From positions 4,342,968 through 4,406,967 of the forward strand of contig NC_007964.1 in NCBI RefSeq assembly GCF_000013885.1: a stretch of 64,000 nucleotides of DNA, given 5' to 3'. The position numbers were made by a program, and so were the translations under genes. Below, piece after piece: positions 1-7,929 of the stretch. Each line of letters starts with the position of its first letter. Within the stretch, counting starts at the first letter, position 1. Source of the DNA: Nitrobacter hamburgensis X14 (GTDB taxonomy: Bacteria > Pseudomonadota > Alphaproteobacteria > Rhizobiales > Xanthobacteraceae). A model generated the notes under the pieces. It worked only from the letters and a program-made list of their open reading frames with translations, searched no databases and was not told where the DNA came from.

Positions 1-154
1 TTACCGCACTGCTGCACTTGCATTCCGCCATTTCCCTGTCGGTATCGGTATTCGAGTGGCAGCCGGGCTTCGAGAAATGCTCTTCGACAACTGAGATATC
101 TTGCCCCGAAACGAGCAAGCTGATCACCTCAGGTATCCCCTCATTCACACGCAT
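1..154 (-). CDS. partial unrecognised protein, runs off the left edge
   Basis: An open minus-strand frame starts at an ATG at 154 and stays open to base 1, giving at least 51 residues (begins MRVNEGIPEV, later a Cys-rich CKCSS stretch). I recognise no family. It could be the start of a real gene or chance frame; nothing else explains this stretch. Confidence 0.3.
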   Translation of the reverse strand, partial: MRVNEGIPEVISLLVSGQDISVVEEHFSKPGCHSNTDTDREMAECKCSSAV

Positions 155-475
155 GAGAAGGTCTGATTTAGCGCGGCGTGTTGATTGATGTATTCGCTAA
201 ACCGCGCGACAAGCGGGCGCAGGGGACATCCGGCATGTTTGGGATCAACTCGTAGAGCAAGCATCCCTAGCGGAACAGCGAATGAGTTCGGCGCTTGGCA
301 GTGTTGACCTTGAGATGGCGATCCATACCGAGGCTCTCGCCGGCTGGGCCGAGCAGCGTCAAAAGCACGATGGCGAAGGCGTTCAAAAGAAGAAGCCTGT
401 CGCGGCGTTGCGGATCGGCGATGCGAAGAACGCCTAACCCCATGCCGAAGCGAAGGTCCTTGGTGTCGCGAAACC

Positions 476-867
476 GTAAGCGCTCATTTGATCCCCTGGT
501 GTCGGGATCTAATTGAACATGCGAAGCTTTGTCCGATTTGAACGGAGGTTTGGAATGGAATCTGACGGCAAAAAAAACGTCCATTTGGGCGTCTCGACGA
601 TTGGAAGCGTCAGCCGACTTGAAGGGCTTGAAGGACCGTCGGGGCGTCGGATGCGCTCGGAGGCTGAGAAAGCGCGGATCGTCGCCGAGAGTCTGATGCC
701 CGGCGCTCAGGTGTCGGAGGTGGCGCGCCAGCACGGCGCGACACGCTGGCAGGTTTACGATTGGCGTCGGCGCCTTCGCCAGCGAGGCGAATTGGCTTCG
801 CGAGAAGCTCCGGGGGCGACGTTTGCGTCGCTGATGGTGGAAGAGCCGCTGGAAGTTGAGCGCTTAC
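476..867 (+). mobile_element. short IS66-derived element with intact ends
   Basis: Perfect 10-bp terminal inverted repeats (GTAAGCGCTC at 476-485, its complement at 858-867) are flanked by an 8-bp direct repeat gcgaaacc (468-475 and 868-875). IS66 elements make 8-bp target duplications, so this is a clean insertion into the IS4 transposase gene. At 392 bp it is far shorter than a full IS66 (about 2.5 kb): only orfA is left, so it would need enzymes from another copy to move. Confidence 0.78.
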
Positions 868-914
868 GCGAAACCCCGGCTCGATCGTCCAGCGCCGGGC
901 GTAATGGTTGGTGA
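555..914 (+). pseudogene. IS66 orfA (TnpA), C-terminus replaced
   Basis: The frame starts at 555 behind a GGAGG site and encodes an IS66 OrfA-like protein with a helix-turn-helix (around RSEAEKARIVAES to GATRWQVYDWRRRLR, residues 37-75 from this start). The last residues run through the right inverted repeat into IS4 DNA, so the natural end of the protein is lost by the internal deletion of the element. OrfB and the TnpC transposase are absent here. Confidence 0.7.
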
Positions 915-999
915 TTTCGCGCGCCGTCGCTTCGGCGTTGCTGGCGGCCAGACACCAGGCCGCTTTCATGTCCCTGGCGTGCACACAGACGACCGCCGC

Positions 1000-1222
1000 A
1001 CGTCAGGAACGCGGCGAAATCGCGCGCATAGTCGGCTGCGTCATAGCCAGGAGGGGCGCCGCCATACTCCGGCATCGTCGGCTCGTTAAAGAACTCGGCT
1101 GCCGCGATCTCCCCGCCAACCCTCTCTGTATAGGAAAGAAGCTGCCGAGCCTGCTCCGGCATCCATACGCCAGACGTATCGCGCACTCCGCTGCTAATAG
1201 CAAAGGACGTGTTGTGAGCCTC
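1000..1222 (-). pseudogene. glycoside hydrolase fragment (GH79-like)
   Basis: A minus-strand frame reads FAISSGVRDTSGVWMPEQA, then AAAEFFNEPTMPEYGGAP, resembling the N-terminal catalytic region of GH79/heparanase-type hydrolases, where the NEP motif carries the acid/base glutamate. Only about 70 residues are present. Both ends are lost, the left one at the junction with the IS4 fragment near 990-1000. Family assignment is from memory of the motif and is tentative. Confidence 0.42.
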
Positions 1223-1249
1223 GCATTCACCGCACCGCAGAAATGCGCC

Positions 1250-2479
1250 TCACTGAAGGATATCTAACGAACCATGCCGGTAGATCCGCCCCCCTTTCAT
1301 GACGAAGTCCACCCGCGCCGTAGCGGCGATATCTTCGAACGGATCTCCTGGCATGGCGACGATATCGGCCTGCTTGCCCGGCGCGATCGCACCGAGGTCG
1401 TCGCGCTGCAAAAGCTCTGCCGCGACGCTCGTGCCCGCCTTCAGCGCGCGCACATGGCAGAGGCCCGCTGCCACCATGGCCTGAAACTCGAGAACGCCTT
1501 CGCTAAACGGGAACATGCCGCAATCCGTTCCGTAGGCCACTTTTGCCTTACTCCGAGCGATGCGCTTCTGGGCCTCCTCAATCGCGGCCACGTCGCGGCG
1601 GAATTTCCAGACCGCGTGCTCAGGAAGCTTACCTGCTTTCAGAAGCGCCTTGTCCTCACGAGTCATTTGCATGGTGGGGACGAGAAATGCTCCCGCCTTT
1701 TCCGCCATCACGATGCCCTCGTCGTCAATGAGGTAACAGTGCTCGATACTGCGTGCGCCGGCTCGTAGTGCCTGCTTGCATCCCTCTGCGGCTCCGGTAT
1801 GGACCGCCAAAGGTAGCCCGAGCTGCTGCGCGGTTTGTCCGAGAGCCAGCATTTCATCTTCAAACCAGGTCACTCGCGCCGGGTCGTCGCCGGCGCTCAT
1901 ATATCCGCCGGTGTTCATGGTCTTGATCCAGTTGGCGCTGAAGGCGTGCTCCATGCGGACCAGCTCGCGAATTTTCGCCGGCGAGTCGGCAACCCTGGAG
2001 AGTCCCATATGGCACCGGCACGGGAACATGCCTTGCATGTCGCCGTGACCCGCCGTTGCACTGATCATGTGAGGAGCAACGATCAGGCGCGGCCCCCGCG
2101 CCATTCCGCTGTCGATGGCGTCGCGCAGGTTGATGGTCGGCCATTCCGGATCCAACGTGCCCATGTCGCGAAGCGTCGTGAAGCCGTAGCGCATGTATTG
2201 CTGGGCATGGTGGAGGCCTGCGAGCGCTTTGGCAGGCGAGCACTGCAACGTTTGCCGCGCCAGGTTCAAGCCGTCGACGCAGAGATGAACGTGAGTGTCG
2301 ATGAAACCGGGAGACACCGTCCGATCATTTAGGTCGACGACTTTCGCGCCGCCCGGGCGACCGACAGAGCCCGATACTTCGATGATTTTGTCGTCTTCCA
2401 GCAGGATTTCCGTCGGCCCAAGTATCATGTCGCTTAGGCCGTCAAACAGCTTTCCGCACACGATGACTGATTTTGCCAT
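1250..2479 (-). CDS. amidohydrolase, imidazolonepropionase/prolidase-like
   Basis: A 409-residue metal-dependent hydrolase of the amidohydrolase superfamily. An N-terminal beta-sandwich segment precedes the DTHVH motif (His63, His65), the candidate carbamylated Lys186 in NWIKTMNTGG, metal-ligand His227 and His247, and the catalytic Asp319 in YGTDCGMFP. The ADIVAMPGDP segment near the end is typical of the imidazolonepropionase-like/Xaa-Pro dipeptidase subgroup. The ATG at 2479 is preferred over an upstream ATG at 2512 because GGAG lies six bases before it. The substrate cannot be read from sequence. No partner genes; flanked on both sides by pseudogenes. Confidence 0.85.
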   Translation of the reverse strand: MAKSVIVCGKLFDGLSDMILGPTEILLEDDKIIEVSGSVGRPGGAKVVDLNDRTVSPGFIDTHVHLCVDGLNLARQTLQCSPAKALAGLHHAQQYMRYGFTTLRDMGTLDPEWPTINLRDAIDSGMARGPRLIVAPHMISATAGHGDMQGMFPCRCHMGLSRVADSPAKIRELVRMEHAFSANWIKTMNTGGYMSAGDDPARVTWFEDEMLALGQTAQQLGLPLAVHTGAAEGCKQALRAGARSIEHCYLIDDEGIVMAEKAGAFLVPTMQMTREDKALLKAGKLPEHAVWKFRRDVAAIEEAQKRIARSKAKVAYGTDCGMFPFSEGVLEFQAMVAAGLCHVRALKAGTSVAAELLQRDDLGAIAPGKQADIVAMPGDPFEDIAATARVDFVMKGGRIYRHGSLDILQ

Positions 2480-2609
2480 TCTAGTCTCCGCGGGGCACCA
2501 GTTTCGCGGCAAGTGGCGTCAAACGTGCATCGTTCAGCGCACAGGGATATCTAGAGCCTCTTATTGTCCTTTGAATCGATGTTCGCGGCCTTGTGATCGC
2601 GTGGCACGC

Positions 2610-3056
2610 TCATTTTAGCAACCGGAAGCCGCCAGCCACGTCTGATGGCCATGACGCGGAGCAGAAAGCACATCATCAACGCCACCGCCGTGACCGGGGC
2701 GACCGGTAGCTGCAGCACGTGGCCGACCACTTGCCCTCTCGGTCCGTTGCTGTCGCTTTGCTCGCAACCCGTCGCTACCTGGATCGGTAGCGCGTCCATG
2801 TCGGCACGCAGCATGACGATGGGTCCATCGCCATTTCGGAGCAAACCTACGACGCCGGTTTTACTTACCAATACCGGTCGTTACCTCATAGCCCGCAGCC
2901 CGAAGCCGATCGGCTGCCAGGGCCGCCGTGCACTTCTCCTGCATCGAGAGTTCAGAGGTGGGAGTGCACGTCTTTGTAAAGAGCCTCCAAATCAGGAAGC
3001 AGGCCATCAAGGTTACGTAACGCAGGATCGGAAGAAAGCGCCTGAGTCTTGGCCAT
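2610..3056 (-). pseudogene. M20 peptidase/hippurate hydrolase-like, broken
   Basis: An ATG at 3056 with GGAGG eight bases upstream opens a frame MAKTQALSSD... that reaches KDVHSH, then needs a one-base shift to continue ELSMQEKCTAALAADRLR, and a second shift after TTGIG to continue TGVVGLLRNGDGP and MLRADMDALPIQ. These are the N-terminal motifs of M20 amidohydrolases (HipO/AbgB type). A faint GHQTWLAASGC match near 2615-2650 may be the GHD metal-site region in yet another frame. The C-terminal two thirds are missing. Confidence 0.7.
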
Positions 3057-3339
3057 GCGTCAAACCCTCCAGTTTACGGGTCGATTCGTTGCCGCCTAAA
3101 TCAGACATAATTGGTGGCGCTTTAAATCGCAAAAGCTCACGCCGATTCCTTTGTGCCGCAAGTTATTTAAGACGTGTTCAAGCGAAGTTAATGTCCTGTC
3201 AGCACCAACAAGAGACTGTGGGCGTCACACTTAGCTGAAGCAAGACAGAACCCGTCAGGCCAGTAGATAGTTCTCACGCCGGGGCAAGTACCAACACCAA
3301 CATCGATGTGCCGGCTTCCTTCAACGAATCAAAAACAAG

Positions 3340-3966
3340 CTACCCTCTCCGGGTCCTTTGTTCATCTTCCCTCGCCAACTTCATGAGTTGACGCTCATAG
3401 CGATGAAAGGCTCGCATGAGAAAGAACAACACGACTGCAGCGATTGCAAGAAACGCGATCGCAAATCCGCCGGCGAGCTTGTTGACGCCGGCTCCCAATC
3501 CATATGCGCCAAATCCGAACAGAGATGCCCAACAAATCGCACCTAGGCTGTTGAAAAGCAGAAACTGATTCCAGGCCATGCCGTTCGCGCCAGCCAAGAT
3601 CGCGGCGAAAGCCCGCAGGAGCGCGACAAATCGTCCAAAGAAAACGAGCCAACCGCCATATCGACGGAACAAATATCGGGCAATGCTGACGCGGTCTTCA
3701 GTCAGATGTAGACGGTGGGTATAGCGCCGCACAAACCTCGGTCCGAAATAACGCCCTGCCCAATAGCCCAAATTATCTCCTGTGATCGCACCGGCGACTG
3801 CAGCAAAAACGACAGAAAAGATCGAAATATCGTGTCTCGTAGCAGCCAAGACTGCTCCTCCGATCAGGGTGGTTTCACCAGGCAATGGGATACCCGCGCT
3901 CTCAAGCGCGACAACGGCGAACACAAGCCAAGGCCCGTATTCCGCTAAGAGGCCGGCGATGCTCAA
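3340..3966 (-). CDS. DedA-family membrane protein
   Basis: About 208 residues with four to five hydrophobic segments. The DedA/SNARE-associated signature is visible: ESAGIPLPGET near residue 30, GDNLGYWAGR near 65, and FGRFVALLRAFAAILAGANGM near 115 (the R-x-x-R/G-x-N re-entrant region). DedA proteins are inner-membrane phospholipid or undecaprenyl-phosphate transporters needed for envelope homeostasis. The frame is open to 4089, but a TTG at 3966 with GAAGGA eight bases before it gives the usual family length; the extra N-terminal residues look unlike coding sequence. Confidence 0.84.
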   Translation of the reverse strand: MSIAGLLAEYGPWLVFAVVALESAGIPLPGETTLIGGAVLAATRHDISIFSVVFAAVAGAITGDNLGYWAGRYFGPRFVRRYTHRLHLTEDRVSIARYLFRRYGGWLVFFGRFVALLRAFAAILAGANGMAWNQFLLFNSLGAICWASLFGFGAYGLGAGVNKLAGGFAIAFLAIAAVVLFFLMRAFHRYERQLMKLAREDEQRTRRG

Positions 3967-4095
3967 ACAAACAGGTCCTTCGGTTTTAAGAGGGAACGAC
4001 GACGCCTGGTAGCAAGTTAAATGTTCGGCCGAGCCCGTCCAATGTAAACTACTACCCGCGAGGTCGACTCCAGACAATCCGGTTCCCAACCAACT

Positions 4096-4260
4096 CGCTG
4101 CGAGTCGAACCCTGGGACGCGTTCTTCATCAGCGTGCAGTTGCCGGACGGTGCGTCGCACAATCGTACATCCGACGTCGTCCGCCAAGTGGAACTCGCAA
4201 CCGTGCCGCAGGTCCGCGACACGGTCTCCGTCATTGGCCGCAACTTTGATTCGTGTCAGG
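4096..4260 (+). pseudogene. RND efflux pump fragment (HAE1/AcrB-type)
   Basis: The plus strand reads AFFISVQLPDGAS, RTSDVVRQVE and VRDTVSVIGRNF, matching the periplasmic pore region of HAE1-family RND transporters, where DAFFxxVxLPxGAS is followed by the docking segment. About 55 residues survive with no start, stop or flanking pump sequence. Related pumps are about 1040 residues, so this is a small relic. Confidence 0.58.
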
Positions 4261-4486
4261 CACGCTACGAGCACAGAAGGATTTCACAGTGGCCGGCCTG
4301 CGCGATATCACGTTACAACTCAATCATCTCGCAATCCTCCGACTGACGGATTCAATTCACGCGAATGTGAGAACATCTATGCGCTGAGGATTACCTGTAT
4401 ACGAGTTAGATAGCTCGTCCCATCGGAGCAGCCGCTTCGCCTGCTGTTGGCGGTCTGCGTACCTGAATTTCAGGCGGGAGACTCAA

Positions 4487-5059
4487 GTGACCACACATCA
4501 GGTAGGCTACCTTATTGGCAGTCTTGCCAAACACTCCATCAACCGCAAGCTCGCGCAAGCGCTCGTGCAACTTGCTCCGCCGCAACTCCAGATGCGGGAA
4601 ATCTCGTTCAAGGATCTTCCGCTGTACAGTTACGACTATGACGCCGATTACCCAGCCGTTGCGCGGACGTTCAAGGAAGCCATCGCATCGGTCGACGCGA
4701 TCCTCTTTGTCACGCCCGAATATAATCGATCGATCCCAGGTGGATTGAAGAACGCCATCGACTGGGCCAGCCGCCCTTATGGAAAGAATTCATTTTCTCG
4801 CAAACCCTCAGCGGTGATTGGCACATCGCCGGGCTCGATCGGAACCGCCGTCGCCCAGCAGAGCTTGCGCAGCGTGCTGAGTTTTTGCGATTCGCCTCAG
4901 ATGAACGCCCCGGAAGCATATATCCAGTTTTCGACGGGCCTGATCACCGATGACGGGGAAGTCACCGTTGGATCCACGCAGGAATTCCTGCGCAACTACA
5001 TGTCTGAATTCGCCACCTTCATCGCCCGCGTGCTGCAGGTTCTGCCCCGAGATGCCTGA
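4487..5059 (+). CDS. NAD(P)H-dependent FMN reductase (ChrR/azoreductase type)
   Basis: 190 residues with a flavodoxin-like fold. The N-terminal phosphate-binding loop (GSLAKHSINRKLA, residues 11-23) and the PEYNRSIPGGLKNAIDW motif (about 77-93) are the hallmarks of the NADPH_dep_FMN_red family, which reduces quinones, chromate or azo compounds in the cytoplasm. Start is GTG at 4487 with GGGAG seven bases upstream. A dioxygenase gene follows after 115 bases on the same strand, so co-expression is possible. Confidence 0.9.
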   Translation: MTTHQVGYLIGSLAKHSINRKLAQALVQLAPPQLQMREISFKDLPLYSYDYDADYPAVARTFKEAIASVDAILFVTPEYNRSIPGGLKNAIDWASRPYGKNSFSRKPSAVIGTSPGSIGTAVAQQSLRSVLSFCDSPQMNAPEAYIQFSTGLITDDGEVTVGSTQEFLRNYMSEFATFIARVLQVLPRDA

Positions 5060-5174
5060 CATTCTCCTACAGGTCTCGAGGGGGTGCTTGCTCAATGCCA
5101 TTGAAGGAAAGCCACAACAATCATTAACACTATGGCGAATGTTGAGATACGAGATTAGCGCTTGAGGAGCCGAG

Positions 5175-6026
5175 ATGAGCAAAATGCCTGTTCTGTTCAT
5201 CGGACATGGAAGTCCGATGAACACGCTTGAACGGAATGGCTTCACCGAGGCTTGGCGGGCGTTCGGGCAGCATCTTCCCCGACCGAGGGCGCTACTCGTC
5301 GTTTCCGCGCATTGGCTCTTCGGCGCCACAGCCGTGACGGCAATGCCCAGGCCGAGAACGATTCACGACTTTTACGGCTTCCCGTGGCAGCTCTCCGAGT
5401 TCGATTACCCGGCCCTTGGCGCCCCCGATCTGGCGCATGAGATCGTCGAACTGGTCAAGCCTAACTGGGTCGGGCTTGATCGCGATCAATGGGGGCTCGA
5501 TCATGGCACATGGTCCGTGCTGGCGCACGTCTATCCAGACGCGGATATTCCCGTGGTGCAGCTCTCGATCAACGCGCTGAAGTCCCTCGACTACCATCTC
5601 GACCTTGCGGCAAAACTCGATGCGCTCAGAAGCCGAGGTATCATGATCGTCGCCAGCGGGAACGTCGTTCACAACCTCCAACGGCTTCAATGGGACCAGC
5701 AAAACTTGGCGTATGACTGGGCCGAACGGTTCGACGACGCCGTCGTCGAACAACTCGGGCGCGAGCCGGGCGATGTCCTGCGTTTGCTCGAACACCGCGA
5801 CTATAAACTGGCGGTGCCCACGCCTGATCATTTCATCCCATTGCTCTATCTCGCCGGTCTGGCGGCTGCAGACAAGATAAAGCCAGAGCCGTTGGTACGA
5901 GGTTATTCCATGGGGTCGATCTCTATGACCTGCTTCGGGCTGGGGGCGGAAATAGAACTGCGCAAGGATGCAACCTGCGCGGCCAAACTTCCCCCCGAAG
6001 TACCGCCCGACCAGACGAATATGTGA
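5175..6026 (+). CDS. 4,5-DOPA extradiol dioxygenase family (YgiD-like)
   Basis: 283 residues of the class III extradiol ring-cleavage dioxygenase superfamily, LigB/YgiD branch. Likely metal ligands and catalytic residues are His11 (FIGHGSP), His46 (VSAHW), His110 (LDHGTW), His166 (GNVVHN) and His219 (PTPDHFIPLLY). Members open catechol rings with non-haem iron or zinc; the physiological substrate in bacteria is generally unknown. RBS GAGG sits before the ATG. The C-terminal 25 residues (after about 258) are hydrophilic and non-conserved. Confidence 0.91.
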   Translation: MSKMPVLFIGHGSPMNTLERNGFTEAWRAFGQHLPRPRALLVVSAHWLFGATAVTAMPRPRTIHDFYGFPWQLSEFDYPALGAPDLAHEIVELVKPNWVGLDRDQWGLDHGTWSVLAHVYPDADIPVVQLSINALKSLDYHLDLAAKLDALRSRGIMIVASGNVVHNLQRLQWDQQNLAYDWAERFDDAVVEQLGREPGDVLRLLEHRDYKLAVPTPDHFIPLLYLAGLAAADKIKPEPLVRGYSMGSISMTCFGLGAEIELRKDATCAAKLPPEVPPDQTNM

Positions 6027-6301
6027 TCGAGACCGCTTGCGCCGGGCGGGGTCGTCGCGCAATCGCAAGCAGCCGTCGAAGCGCACTGGCGAGGCAAGGG
6101 CCGGCCGTTCAGATCGGTTGGCAAAAGCCGCGTACAGGCGCACGCAACCCGTGAACGGGCGTCATCTGTCTAGCAGTCGTCCGTCATTATTCGATTCTGC
6201 TTTCCGGAGGGACGATATCCGGGAAGACGAATTGATGCTCTCCACCGTTCTTGAGCAGCATCGCTTAATCGGCGTAAATCCTCCGCCCGCATCGTTGCAG
6301 G

Positions 6302-6376
6302 GTAAGCGGCGCTTTCAGGCCACGGCTCGGAGGTCTTGCGTTCGATAGGCCCACGGCAGCAGCTGATCGATGTCGC
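6302..6376 (-). pseudogene. IS66 TnpC C-terminal remnant with terminal repeat
   Basis: The minus strand reads DIDQLLPWAYRTQDLRAVA then stop (6315-6317), the typical LLPW tail of IS66 TnpC. The IS66-like end GTAAGCG begins at 6303. The rest of the element is missing. The remainder of 6027-6550 shows no supportable gene. Confidence 0.55.
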
Positions 6377-6552
6377 TTCAAATCTGATGTCATGGACAGA
6401 CTGATCCTTCGATTGCAGATCGCGCGACGACGTGGCTTACCCCGTGAGGGGGTCTCAATGACCGGCCGGCGTATCGGTTCTCGCGCCACTAACGCCGCAC
6501 TGACACCGCCTCCGATCCGGGGTAGGATGGAGAGAGATGAAAGCGGCGGCGA

Positions 6553-6648
6553 CTAAAGTGCCACCTTCCAAACAAGGACCCCGCAAATAAACGCCAAGAT
6601 GATTCCCCATCCAACATAGTAAGGCGTGTGATTTGCTGGTTTTGACAT
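6553..6648 (-). CDS. 31-residue single-pass membrane protein
   Basis: ATG at 6648 is preceded by AGAGGTG, and the frame encodes MSKPANHTPYYVGWG followed by a hydrophobic helix (IILAFICGVLVWKVAL) and a TAG. The good ribosome site, one clean transmembrane segment and a proline-rich hydrophilic N-terminus argue for a real small protein. I do not know the family; it is near the lower limit of gene size, so chance cannot be excluded. Confidence 0.5.
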   Translation of the reverse strand: MSKPANHTPYYVGWGIILAFICGVLVWKVAL

Positions 6649-6688
6649 CTCACCTCTTTCCTATTTTGTTTCCTATCCTGAGGTGAAT

Positions 6689-6985
6689 ATGGCCTTTTAT
6701 CGTGTAAATTGGATGAGACAAAAGGTCTCCTTTATGTCCGTGCAAACCCCCTCAAAGTGGTGCAAGAACCCTGCTTGGGGCTCTCTGCATATCGTACTGG
6801 ACGACGGCAACGTTGATGACGCCAGCGTTTCTTTCTGTCAGAAATTGGCGCTCAACAATGGCGATGTTGATGGGATCGGGCTTGCGGATGCACTTGCCGC
6901 GATGTCTCGTAGCCAGCGACTAAAACTGCCGGGCCGCATTGGCTTTGTGGCAGAGCATGGGTCGAGAGACCAGAGACCGGCCTAG
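6689..6985 (+). CDS. unrecognised small protein, doubtful
   Basis: A 98-residue frame from ATG 6689 (GAGGTG upstream), with no motif I recognise. It runs into the start of the SRAP relic at about 6990, and may itself be a truncated gene. Composition (mixed hydrophilic, one LADALAAMSRSQRLKLPG stretch) is compatible with coding, but support is weak. Confidence 0.28.
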   Translation: MAFYRVNWMRQKVSFMSVQTPSKWCKNPAWGSLHIVLDDGNVDDASVSFCQKLALNNGDVDGIGLADALAAMSRSQRLKLPGRIGFVAEHGSRDQRPA

Positions 6986-6987
6986 AC

Positions 6988-7161
6988 CGGAGAAGTGAAG
7001 CGGGTCCATCCGAAGGCAATGCAGTCCTAACGACGGCAGAAGAACACGATGTCTGGATGCAAGCGTCGTGGGATGAGGCGAAGATGCTGCAACGTCCGAT
7101 GCCGGGCGGATCGCTCAGGATTGTCGCCACCGGTAAACGGCAGGACGGTGAAGCCGCCTAG
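6988..7161 (+). pseudogene. SRAP/YedK C-terminal relic
   Basis: VHPKAM, a one-base frame change, then VLTTAEEHDVWMQ, LQRPMPGGSLRIVATG and a stop at 7159-7161. This is the C-terminus of an SOS-response-associated peptidase of the long rhizobial type, in which VHPKAMPV contains the conserved histidine. A second, independent C-terminal relic lies at 30395-30512 and an intact but different paralogue at 37383-38147. Confidence 0.64.
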
Positions 7162-7401
7162 GCTTTTGGATCTGGGATCACGAGACCGTCGAGCTCGTGA
7201 GCCGCCCGAACCATCAAGACCTTCGCGGCTTGCCTGCCAGAATTTTTGGCCTGCGGGAACATCTTCGGCCACATCCGCTTGAATCGCGGTCCCGTCTCGT
7301 TGTCGGGACTCAAAAGGCGGAGGCTTCGGCGTTCCGCTACCCAGCCGGTCCGGGGCCGTCGACCTTGCGATGCACAGGTCCTTTTCAGGAAGGAGCCTAG
7401 C

Positions 7402-7623
7402 ATGATCAAACAAGACTTTGACCGACGCGCCCTCGCAAATATGGAAGTTGCGCTTGAGCGCGCATGCGCAAATATTCCGAATGGTGAAAAGCATAGAGCA
7501 CGAAAGCGCATTGCCAATCGCATTATAAGATGTGCCGGGAAGGGTGTCCGAACACTCGAGGCACTGTCGGAAGCTGGACGTCTTGCAGCGATGGAAATTC
7601 ACGACCGAACCTTTGCCGAATAA
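7402..7623 (+). CDS. small conserved-looking basic protein
   Basis: 73 residues from ATG 7402, with AGGAAGGAG just upstream. The protein is predicted mostly helical and basic (RRALANMEVALERAC, KHRARKRIANRI, GVRTLEALSEAGRLAAMEI). Short unknown proteins of this pattern are common in Bradyrhizobium relatives; I assign no function. It is isolated between pseudogenes but has a strong ribosome site and no internal defects. Confidence 0.68.
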   Translation: MIKQDFDRRALANMEVALERACANIPNGEKHRARKRIANRIIRCAGKGVRTLEALSEAGRLAAMEIHDRTFAE

Positions 7624-7639
7624 TCGCCGCGCCGCGCTC

Positions 7640-7850
7640 CCCTCGGATCCACAATCTGAAACCCCGCAATGGATCTGGGATGCAGCCGGGTTTTGCCGCC
7701 TCCACTGTTCGCATCCATCACCAGCCAGACCTTGCCGCTGATATGGCGCTTGAGCACCATGACGTGCCCATGCCGAGCGGCCGCCATCCCCGGCGCTGCT
7801 AACGCCCTTGGGAAGCGCAGCCAGTTCGCCGCCAGATTGAGCGACGGGAT
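7640..7850 (-). pseudogene. CHAP-domain protein relic
   Basis: A minus-strand frame reads RHGHVMVLKRHISGKVWLVM, DANSGGGKTRLHPRSIAGF, VDPRG, resembling the C-terminal half of the CHAP (Cys/His amidohydrolase) domains found in secreted rhizobial proteins, where GHVAVV and the DxN element sit around the active site. The catalytic cysteine region is absent and the frame runs into IS4 DNA near 7890. Confidence 0.4.
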
Positions 7851-7890
7851 GATCTTGCGAGAGCGACGCTCCGCAACCGCAGTAGCGACG

Positions 7891-7927
7891 CGATCATCGG
7901 CCACTCGCTGGCCCAGGCGCGCGGTCT
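7891..7927 (+). repeat. 37-bp IS4 relic identical to 11541-11577
   Basis: These 37 bases match 11541-11577 (inside the IS4 transposase gene) exactly by eye, with weaker similarity just upstream. It marks where an IS4 fragment is joined to the integrase gene that follows. Confidence 0.7.
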
Positions 7928-7929
7928 TC

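Larger units (their letters stand above)
183..990 (-). pseudogene. IS4-family transposase, 3' half, interrupted
   Basis: The minus strand encodes the C-terminal half of an IS4-type DDE transposase: residues around TRAREITNHYARRWTIEPG (870-990) continue, after an interruption, as FRDTKDLRFGMGLG and the leucine-rich tail (267-490). The frame is split by a 392-bp IS66-derived element and again by an amber codon at 267-269, where related proteins read SLFRQGC; CAG to TAG fits. Past the amber the frame still reads GCLLYELIPNMPD. The 5' half is missing and the sequence is joined at about 990 to a hydrolase fragment. Another copy of the N-terminal half lies at 11402-12064. Confidence 0.65.

Noticed and set aside
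5292..6143. 283-codon frame opposite the dioxygenase
   Set aside because: Antisense shadow of a clear family member.
7027..7602. 191-codon minus frame
   Set aside because: Overlaps the SRAP relic and a small gene with a better ribosome site; no recognisable domain, though its neighbour frame ending at 7158 has a protein-like tail I could not place.
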